From the NCBI GenBank assembly GCA_002715785.1, contig PBAA01000004.1, positions 61,794 to 82,871 on the forward strand: a stretch of DNA of 21,078 nt, given 5' to 3'. Below the pieces are notes generated by a model. That model was not told where the DNA came from and did not search any database. It was given only the letters and a program-made list of their open reading frames with translations. Source of the stretch: Gammaproteobacteria bacterium. Lineage in GTDB: Bacteria; Pseudomonadota; Gammaproteobacteria; Pseudomonadales; Azotimanducaceae. The position numbers and the translations under genes are program-made. Below, piece after piece: positions 7,547-13,495 of the stretch (its first letter is position 1; every line of letters starts with the position of its first letter).

Positions 7547-8436
7547 CGCAGTATCTCGATCGATTTGGTGTGTTGGATAATCATTCCGACAAGCTGGTGA
7601 AGGATTGGTTCAGAGAGATCGTGTCCTAGCTTTGGGATGATCTCTAGGTGCCCGTCGAGGACGTTGTCGATGATGTTCTTGCTTGCGCAGGGATCAATCA
7701 AGGGATCTTCCTCACCGTGAACAGCGAGGACTGGCATCGATAAGTCTCTCAACAATTCGGATCGATCGGGGGCCGTTAGAATGGCGGCCATTTGTCTCGC
7801 GGACCCGGCGGGTCGATAGGCGCGGACGTGTGCGCTTTCGATGAATCGGGCAATCCCATGTTCGGAAGATGGATAGTAAGGTCCCGCGTGGGTGTTAGCG
7901 GCGTGAATGGATGCCACGGCCGAATCGCCGCCATTAGTAGCTTGAAGCGACATAGCCATGGCCGCAATGACATCGTCTGATGGTTTTGGAAGCGCAGGGT
8001 TGCTTGTCGTCGACATCAACGATGTGAGCGTAAACACTCGGTCAGGATGTTCGATTGCGCACAATTGGGCGATCATTCCGCCCATGGAACAGCCGATGAT
8101 GTGAGCGCCGGATTGTCCAAGATGGTCGAGCAGGTCAATTACGTCGTTGGCCATGTCGCCGAGCGTGTAGGGTGGTTGAATAGATGAGGGATCGGACAAT
8201 GCCGAGAATAGATCTTCGGTGCTTGGAACATCGGCCTTGACCTCGTAGGAGAATCCGACGTCTCGATGGTCAAATAGGATGGCGCGATAGCCTGCGCCGA
8301 CCAATGCATCGACCAGCGTGTCGGGCCATTCGACGAGTTGACAACCGACGCCATGGATCAGCAAGGCTGGCGGATTGGCCCTAGCGCCTCGTTGCTCGAA
8401 GTAAATCTCGCCGGATCGAGCGTTAAATGACGGCAT
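7543..8436 (-). CDS. Alpha/beta-fold hydrolase, RdmC/aclacinomycin methylesterase-like
   Basis: Cytoplasmic serine hydrolase of about 297 aa from the ATG at 8436. It has the oxyanion HGVG (28-31), FDHRDVGFS (55-63), PPYTLGDMANDVIDLLDHLG (88-107), the nucleophile elbow GCSMGG with Ser117, Asp244 in GEEDPLID and His272 in KLGHDL, a complete catalytic triad. The FDxRDxGxS and YTLxDMAxD blocks are typical of the RdmC-like esterase/peroxidase-fold subgroup. A longer frame begins at a GTG (8511), but its extra 25 residues do not resemble the family, and a promoter-like -10 (TATACA/TACAAT, 8463-8470) would fall inside it, so I prefer 8436. It is the first gene of the operon with the enoyl-CoA hydratase (4-nt overlap); an ester or thioester substrate in that pathway is plausible but unproven. 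Confidence 0.86.
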   Translation of the reverse strand: MPSFNARSGEIYFEQRGARANPPALLIHGVGCQLVEWPDTLVDALVGAGYRAILFDHRDVGFSYEVKADVPSTEDLFSALSDPSSIQPPYTLGDMANDVIDLLDHLGQSGAHIIGCSMGGMIAQLCAIEHPDRVFTLTSLMSTTSNPALPKPSDDVIAAMAMSLQATNGGDSAVASIHAANTHAGPYYPSSEHGIARFIESAHVRAYRPAGSARQMAAILTAPDRSELLRDLSMPVLAVHGEEDPLIDPCASKNIIDNVLDGHLEIIPKLGHDLSEPILHQLVGMIIQHTKSIEILR

Positions 8437-8462
8437 TCGGGCACTTCGATACCAAACGCAAA

Positions 8463-8492
8463 ATTGTATAGTGCCCGAATTGCGCTTGACAG
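8463..8492 (-). promoter_or_regulatory. Possible promoter of the hydrolase/hydratase operon
   Basis: On the minus strand CTGTCA (8487-8492) is followed after 16-18 nt by overlapping TATACA (8465-8470) and TACAAT (8463-8468). A transcript would begin near 8456, some 20 nt before the ATG at 8436. The -35 match is weak; the -10 is reasonable. It supports the shorter start of the hydrolase. Confidence 0.25.
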
Positions 8493-8576
8493 ATATATCG
8501 AGCGCACCCACGAAATGACGGATGCCTTAGCTCGACGTTGAGACGAGGAATACGGATACGCATAGGCGAGCGGCAG

Positions 8577-8605
8577 TGGACAACTCTAAAATTATCGCCG
8601 TTAAT
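8577..8605 (+). promoter_or_regulatory. Possible promoter of the TRAP-Mla-RND operon
   Basis: TGGACA (8577-8582, five of six to TTGACA), a 17-nt spacer and GTTAAT (8600-8605, four of six to TATAAT) lie immediately before the tatT ATG at 8614. If real, transcription would start within one or two bases of the ATG, giving a leaderless or nearly leaderless message, in keeping with the absence of a clear ribosome-binding site there. The match is weak and no other convincing promoter is visible in the 177 bp between the divergent starts. Confidence 0.22.
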
Positions 8606-8613
8606 GTCGAGTC

Positions 8614-9459
8614 ATGAAACGAATAGCGTTTTTGCTTGCCTTGTTGGTCGCGAGTGGATGCGCGAGCATTGTTTCTTCGGTCACAGATAAACTAGCCGAA
8701 GACCTTTCGCGCGCGATACTCAATAACGACGATCTCGCGACGGTAAGAGAGGGTGTTCCCGCTTTTCTGATCGTGCTCGACGCGCTACTGACCTCTAATC
8801 CAGATAATCCAGATCTTTTGACAGCGGCTGCCCGACTGAACGCGTCGTACGCGACTGGATTTGTGGCGGACCAAGCCCGCCAGAGTCGGTTGACCGATAA
8901 GGCGATGGCGCTCTCGTATCGTGCCGCGTGCAGCGATATCGATTGGTTGTGTAATGCACGCGAAATGCCGTTTCAGGAGTTGGAATCCCAATTGATTCGG
9001 TTGCAACAAAAAGACGTGCCGACCATATACGCATATGCCAGCAGTTGGGCAGGGTGGATTCAGTCACATAGCGATGATTGGGCCGCAATTGCAGAACTTG
9101 CCAGAGTGAAGGCGCTAATGGAGAGAGTTGTTGAACTCGATGCAGGGTATGACGACGGGGCAGCTGTCATGTATCTCGGAGTTTTCGAGACATTACTTCC
9201 GCCGGCTATGGGGGGACGACCGGAAGTCGGCCGCGGACACTTTGAAAGGGCGATCGAAATAAGCGACGGCCGTTATCTCATGGCGAAGGTGTTATTTGCC
9301 GAAAAGTACGCGCGGCTCGTTTTTGATCGTCAGTTACACGACGCGCTCCTCACCGAAGTGCTGATCGCCGATCCCTACGGCGAGGCATTAACGCTAATTA
9401 ATTTGGTGGCTCAAGATCAGGCAGCGGCGTTGCTTAAGAGTGCTGATGAGTATTTTTAG
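8614..9459 (+). CDS. tatT: TRAP transporter TatT-family outer-membrane/periplasmic lipoprotein
   Basis: 281 aa lipoprotein: a short signal (MKRIAFLLALLVASGC) ends in a lipobox with Cys16. The helical body carries the TatT hallmarks LATVREGVPAFLIVLDALL (41-59), NPDNPDLLTAAARLNASYATGF (62-83) and PPAMGGRPEVGRGHFERAIEIS (196-217). In Treponema pallidum the homologue (Tp0956) is a TPR-like lipoprotein that forms a complex with the TRAP substrate-binding subunit, and the pair was proposed to handle hydrophobic ligands. Here it begins the operon, and the binding protein starts inside its last codons. The lack of Asp at position 2 of the mature protein is compatible with outer-membrane sorting. It is the key marker that this is not an ordinary C4-dicarboxylate TRAP system. 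Confidence 0.88.
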   Translation: MKRIAFLLALLVASGCASIVSSVTDKLAEDLSRAILNNDDLATVREGVPAFLIVLDALLTSNPDNPDLLTAAARLNASYATGFVADQARQSRLTDKAMALSYRAACSDIDWLCNAREMPFQELESQLIRLQQKDVPTIYAYASSWAGWIQSHSDDWAAIAELARVKALMERVVELDAGYDDGAAVMYLGVFETLLPPAMGGRPEVGRGHFERAIEISDGRYLMAKVLFAEKYARLVFDRQLHDALLTEVLIADPYGEALTLINLVAQDQAAALLKSADEYF

Positions 9460-10435
9460 ATTCGTTGTTTCGCTATGCATGATGTTTGCCACGTATCTAG
9501 CCGACGGGGCGACGAACCTTAAGATCGCAACGATTTCTCCCGACGGATCGTCGTGGATGAAGTTACTCCGCGAAGGCGGTCGTGCTGTCGAACTGGCAAC
9601 CGATGGACGGGTGAAGTTCAAGTTCTACCCCGGCGGCGTCAAGGGCGATGACCAGACCGTCCTGAAATTGATGCGTGTTGGACAGCTCCATGGGGGCATT
9701 GTCACGACCGGCGTGTTCAATCAGATATACCCTGATGTTCAGGTCTACAACCTGCCAATGCATTTCCGTACGCCTCAGGAGATTGATGGCGTCCGCGCGA
9801 TTTTGGACCCGGTATTGATGCGAGGCCTAGAAGATGCGGGCTTTGTTTGCTTTGGCATTGCTGAAGTTGGGATGGCGTATGCCATGGGTAAAAAGCGTGC
9901 GACGAGTATTGCCGGAGCCCGCCGATTGAGGGTTTGGACGCCGCAGGGTGACGAGGCCGCTATGCGGACATTGGTTGCGTTCGGAATTACTCCTATACCG
10001 TCGTCGATTGCCAATGTCCTGCCGGGTCTTCAGACGGGTCTGTTCGACACCATTACGTCTCCGCCCGTGGCGGCGGTAGCGCTTCAATGGCACACGCAGT
10101 TGAGGTACGTGCTTGATCTGCCGTTAATGTACGTCTATGGCTTGTTTGTGGTTTCTGCAACCCAGTTCGACCGCCTGAGTGAAACTGATCAGACGACCGT
10201 GCGATCGATCATGGCAGATGTCGTCAGACAGGCGGACCGGAAAAATCGAGCCGACGATGTGGCGACGTTCGACGTCCTGCTTGCTCAGGGTATACAGCTT
10301 CTGACTCCATCGGACGACGAGCGCCGCGAATGGAGACGCGTTGGGGAAGAGGCGGCGGAAGAATGGGTTGATAGAGGTATCGTTAGCCGAGGTCTTTACC
10401 AGAGATTCCAATCGGCGCTTGAGGCGCAGAGATAA
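9446..10435 (+). CDS. dctP: TRAP transporter substrate-binding protein, DctP family (TatP-like)
   Basis: Periplasmic ligand receptor of the TRAP system, 329 aa from the ATG at 9446 (an in-frame GTG two codons upstream is less likely). The N-terminal MSIFRFVVSLCMMFATYLADGA is a Sec signal peptide, with no lipobox. The mature protein begins LKIATISPDGSSWMKLLREGG, and FKFYPGGVKGDDQTVLKLMRVGQLHGG, PDVQVYNLPMHFRTPQE and GARRLRVWTPQGDEAAMRTLVAFGITPIP match the DctP fold; the arginine in RLRVW sits where the family's ligand-contacting arginine lies. The start overlaps the end of tatT by 14 nt and the small permease follows after 4 nt. Because it partners TatT, the ligand need not be a simple carboxylate. 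Confidence 0.92.
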   Translation: MSIFRFVVSLCMMFATYLADGATNLKIATISPDGSSWMKLLREGGRAVELATDGRVKFKFYPGGVKGDDQTVLKLMRVGQLHGGIVTTGVFNQIYPDVQVYNLPMHFRTPQEIDGVRAILDPVLMRGLEDAGFVCFGIAEVGMAYAMGKKRATSIAGARRLRVWTPQGDEAAMRTLVAFGITPIPSSIANVLPGLQTGLFDTITSPPVAAVALQWHTQLRYVLDLPLMYVYGLFVVSATQFDRLSETDQTTVRSIMADVVRQADRKNRADDVATFDVLLAQGIQLLTPSDDERREWRRVGEEAAEEWVDRGIVSRGLYQRFQSALEAQR

Positions 10436-10439
10436 CGCT

Positions 10440-10907
10440 TTGCTAGCACGTGTGCAGCGTTTACTCGCCCAGCTGGAGCTGTACCTGCTGGGCGCGCTTT
10501 TCCTCACGATGCTGGGTGTTGCGTTCTACCAAGTCATTGCTCGAAATGTGTTCGGCGGCGGTTTACTTTGGGGCGATGAATTGGTGCGTAATGCGGTGTT
10601 GTGGGTGACCATGCTTGGTGCCACCTCGGCGGCGGGCGCAAACAGTCATATTTGCATTGACATCGTTGCCCGATTTGCCGGCCAAGGGGCCCGCCACGTA
10701 ATTGGCCGTTTCACAAGCTTCTTTACCTCCATCGTTTGTTTGACGTTGGGGTGGTATTCAATTGGCGTGCTTTATGGGGATTATGTTTACCAGACCCCCG
10801 GGTTTGGTCCAATCCCGGCGTGGATCTGCGAGCTAATTATCCCGACGGCTGCGTTTGTAATGGGGCTGCGGTATTTGATGCGGACGCTTAAACCGGAAAT
10901 CACATGA
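10440..10907 (+). CDS. dctQ: TRAP transporter small permease subunit, DctQ family
   Basis: About 155 aa with four hydrophobic segments, the DctQ topology, and the family block IARNVFGGGLLWGDELVRNAVLWVTMLGATSA. It binds the large permease in the inner membrane. The open frame runs upstream to 10341, but those 33 residues lie inside dctP and are an arginine-rich shadow. I place the start at the TTG at 10440, which has GAGGCGCAGAG upstream and lies 4 nt after the dctP stop; a GTG at 10452 is an alternative. The stop overlaps the dctM start in ATGA. Confidence 0.9.
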   Translation: MLARVQRLLAQLELYLLGALFLTMLGVAFYQVIARNVFGGGLLWGDELVRNAVLWVTMLGATSAAGANSHICIDIVARFAGQGARHVIGRFTSFFTSIVCLTLGWYSIGVLYGDYVYQTPGFGPIPAWICELIIPTAAFVMGLRYLMRTLKPEIT

Positions 10908-12175
10908 TCTGGATGGGCATCATCACGGTTGTCGTAGTCGCGCTCCTTGGCGCGCCGCTTTTCGCGGTGGTGTTGGCGGCTGCGATGCTGGGTTTTCTCG
11001 CGACTGACGTCAATTTATCCGTCGTCGCGATTGAGATATACAGAATCACGGACACCCCGTTGTTGGTCGCGTTACCGCTGTTCACGTTCGCGGGATATGT
11101 AATGGCGGAGGCCAAAACGTCGGAACGTCTGATGGCTTTAACGCGAGCCTTGTTTGGCTGGATGCCAGCCGGTTTGGCCATCGTGGGATTTGTCGCGTGT
11201 GCCCTATTTACGGCTCTCACCGGAGCGTCTGGGGTGACTATCGTTGCCCTCGGTGCCCTACTTCTTCCCATGTTGAAGGAGGCGGGTTACAGCGAAAAAT
11301 ATGGTCTTGGTCTCGTCACCACATCAGGAAGCCTTGGCTTGCTCATCGTCCCTTCAGTACCTCTCATCCTGTACGGCATTGTGGCCCAGCAGCTCGATGT
11401 CGGCGAACCATTTACCATCCAACAACTTTTTTTGGCGGGACTACTACCTGTGGTTTTGATGGTGTCGGCACTCGCTGCTTGGACCATGTGGCGACACGGC
11501 GACGCAAACCGAACTTCGTTCAATGCGCGGAAGGTTTGGACAAGTTTGACGCAAGCCAAGTGGGAAGTGGCACTCCCATTCGTTGTTCTCGGCGGCGTTT
11601 ATTCGGGCGTATTCGCGATATCTGAGGCCGCCGCGCTGACCGCGTTGTACGTGATGGTGATCGAGGTATTCGTATACCGTGAGGTTGCAGTCGCGAAAAT
11701 CCCAACAATCATTCGCGATGCGATGGTCATGGTCGGTAGCATCATACTCATTCTTGGTTGTGCACTGGCGTTTACGAATTTCTTGATTGATACCGAGGTT
11801 CCGCAACGCCTTTTTGAGGTGATTCAAGAGCGTATTTCGAGCCGTGTGATGTTCCTCATACTGCTCAACGTCTTGCTGTTACTCCTAGGCGCACTACTCG
11901 ATATATTTTCAGCTATCGTGATTATGGTTCCGCTGATTCTACCCGTGGCTATTGGTTACGGTATTCATCCGTTGCACCTCGGGATTATTTTTCTCGCGAA
12001 TTTGCAAATTGGTTATTTCACACCACCGATAGGTATGAATTTGTTTATAGCAAGTTATCGGTTTAATCGACCTGTGCTTGATCTTTATGCCGCATGCCTG
12101 CCGTTTATGGTGGTCCTACTCATTGCGTTGCTCCTGATTACCTATATTCCCGCACTCTCGCTATGGTTCCTGTAA
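10904..12175 (+). CDS. dctM: TRAP transporter large permease subunit, DctM family
   Basis: 423 aa, highly hydrophobic, the ion-coupled transport subunit in the inner membrane. Conserved blocks are LFTALTGASGVTIVALG (101-117), SGSLGLLIVPSVPLILYG (141-158) and, near the end, NLQIGYFTPPIGMNLFIASY (366-385), which correspond to the two scoop-like regions of DctM proteins. Family members use a sodium gradient to import one substrate. The ATG overlaps the dctQ stop by 4 nt. mlaC follows 26 nt later with no stem-loop between, so transcription probably continues into the lipid-transport genes. Confidence 0.93.
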   Translation: MIWMGIITVVVVALLGAPLFAVVLAAAMLGFLATDVNLSVVAIEIYRITDTPLLVALPLFTFAGYVMAEAKTSERLMALTRALFGWMPAGLAIVGFVACALFTALTGASGVTIVALGALLLPMLKEAGYSEKYGLGLVTTSGSLGLLIVPSVPLILYGIVAQQLDVGEPFTIQQLFLAGLLPVVLMVSALAAWTMWRHGDANRTSFNARKVWTSLTQAKWEVALPFVVLGGVYSGVFAISEAAALTALYVMVIEVFVYREVAVAKIPTIIRDAMVMVGSIILILGCALAFTNFLIDTEVPQRLFEVIQERISSRVMFLILLNVLLLLLGALLDIFSAIVIMVPLILPVAIGYGIHPLHLGIIFLANLQIGYFTPPIGMNLFIASYRFNRPVLDLYAACLPFMVVLLIALLLITYIPALSLWFL

Positions 12176-12201
12176 GCTGATCGGCTCGCTTGGTGAAGTC
12201 C

Positions 12202-12771
12202 ATGTTTCGAATCGTATTGATAGTTCTGGCTTTTGAATTTTCGATCGGTAGCGAACCGGAGCATGTGGTATCCGAATTTCACGACGTGCTTCTTTCTTCA
12301 ATGAAGTCAGAGGCCGCGTTCGATGAGCGCTACGCGGTTCTCGACGAAGCGGTCGGAAAAGCGTTTGATGTCGCGACCATTACCCGGATCAGCCTGGGGA
12401 AGTCCTGGCGCGAGCAATCGACTGAAGAACAGCGTGGCTTCAGTGTGTTGTTGCGTGAGCTGATTGTCGCTACCTATACAAGTCGTTTTTCGAGTTTCAA
12501 CGATCAACGCTTTGAGTTGATAGAAGCGACTGAAGTTCGAGATGGCCGGTGGGTAGTAAAGACACACCTTGTGAAGAGTGACGGCGGGATTGTTCGACTC
12601 GATTACTATTTTCGAGATGGTTTTATTTTCAATGTCGTTGCTGATGGTGTGAGTGATCTATCGTTGCGCCGTGCTGATTACGCTTCCATTATCGAGTCGG
12701 GAGGTCTAACCGGGTTAAGACAAAGCATTCGGGAAAGTATCGAGGAATATCGGTCTTCTGATGCGGGGTAG
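12202..12771 (+). CDS. mlaC: MlaC/Ttg2D-family periplasmic phospholipid-binding protein
   Basis: 189 aa from the ATG at 12202, which gives the signal peptide MFRIVLIVLAFEFSIGS; the frame extends four codons to a TTG at 12190. The mature protein has the MlaC layout: VLDEAVGKAFDVATITRISLGKSWREQSTEEQ, then FSVLLRELIVATYTSRFSSF, then a beta-sheet with RWVVKTHLV and IVRLDYYFRDGFIFNVVADGVSDLSLRRADYASII. MlaC proteins bind phospholipid acyl chains in a deep pocket and ferry them between the membranes; the hopanoid-cluster HpnM belongs to the same family. Here the neighbours are an MlaA lipoprotein and an RND pump rather than MlaFEDB. The stop overlaps mlaA by 11 nt. Confidence 0.88.
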   Translation: MFRIVLIVLAFEFSIGSEPEHVVSEFHDVLLSSMKSEAAFDERYAVLDEAVGKAFDVATITRISLGKSWREQSTEEQRGFSVLLRELIVATYTSRFSSFNDQRFELIEATEVRDGRWVVKTHLVKSDGGIVRLDYYFRDGFIFNVVADGVSDLSLRRADYASIIESGGLTGLRQSIRESIEEYRSSDAG

Positions 12772-13489
12772 CCTAGTCTCTCCGGCGGTGTTTTTTGTGC
12801 TCACATCCGGTTGTGCGCTCAGTCCGGGTCCAGAATATGGTGTTTACGATCCTGTTGAGTCCGTCAATCGACGCTCCTACGAAATCTCCGAAGCGTTGGA
12901 CCGGAGCGTATTAAGACCAGTCGCTGTTGGATACCGCAAGGTCATGCCAACATTTGCCGAGGATGCGGTCAAAAACTTTTTCGCGAATATTCGCTCCAGC
13001 GAGAGTGCTCTATCGGGGTTTCTTCAGGGCGCCCCGAAGCGTGGATTTCGCGATACGGGCCGGTTCGTCGTCAACAGTACACTTGGGCTCGGGGGCTTAG
13101 TTGATGTGGCGACTGCGTTGGGCATGGACGCCCAGGGCGAGGATCTTGGCCAAGTCTTGGCATCGTGGGGGTATACGAGGTCTCGGTACCTATACGTTCC
13201 GGTGTTGGGACCGACTACGGTGCGCGACCTTCCACATCTCATTGTTCGGGCGTCACTACCTCGATTAGCCATGCGCGAAAACTACAATGCTTGGGTGGGC
13301 ACCATCGATCTTGCCAGTGCACGTGCCGAGGTCCTTATGGATACGGATGTGCGAGACGAAGCTTCTCTGGATCCATACACGTTCACCCGAGAAGCCTTTT
13401 ACCAGCGTCGGCGCGATGCTGTGTTTAACGGCGAACCTCCGGTTGAGGCGGGCTTCGATCTTCTATTAGAGGATTTTGACGAGGAGTAA
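12761..13489 (+). CDS. mlaA: MlaA/VacJ-family outer-membrane lipoprotein
   Basis: 242 aa. The signal ends at SPAVFFVLTSGC, with lipobox Cys18. Family blocks are YDPVESVNRRSYEISEALD (residues 29-47), LRPVAVGYRKVMP, VKNFFANIRSSESALSGFLQG, FRDTGRFVVNSTLGLGGLVD, EDLGQVLASWGY and YLYVPVLGPTTVRDLP. In E. coli MlaA forms a ring in the outer membrane that removes phospholipids from the outer leaflet and passes them to MlaC, which is encoded immediately upstream here. Its ATG lies 11 nt inside the end of mlaC, and the RND gene follows after 6 nt, so the three should be made in step. The C-terminal tail is acidic (LLLEDFDEE). Confidence 0.93.
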   Translation: MRGSLVSPAVFFVLTSGCALSPGPEYGVYDPVESVNRRSYEISEALDRSVLRPVAVGYRKVMPTFAEDAVKNFFANIRSSESALSGFLQGAPKRGFRDTGRFVVNSTLGLGGLVDVATALGMDAQGEDLGQVLASWGYTRSRYLYVPVLGPTTVRDLPHLIVRASLPRLAMRENYNAWVGTIDLASARAEVLMDTDVRDEASLDPYTFTREAFYQRRRDAVFNGEPPVEAGFDLLLEDFDEE

Positions 13490-13495
13490 CAGACG

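Noticed and set aside
8437..8511. Longer start (GTG 8511) for the alpha/beta hydrolase
   Set aside because: The extra 25 residues do not resemble the family, no ribosome site precedes the GTG, and promoter-like elements lie within it.
10341..10439. N-terminal extension of the DctQ reading frame inside dctP
   Set aside because: It is an arginine-rich shadow of the dctP frame, and the DctQ fold begins after the TTG at 10440, which has a plausible ribosome site.
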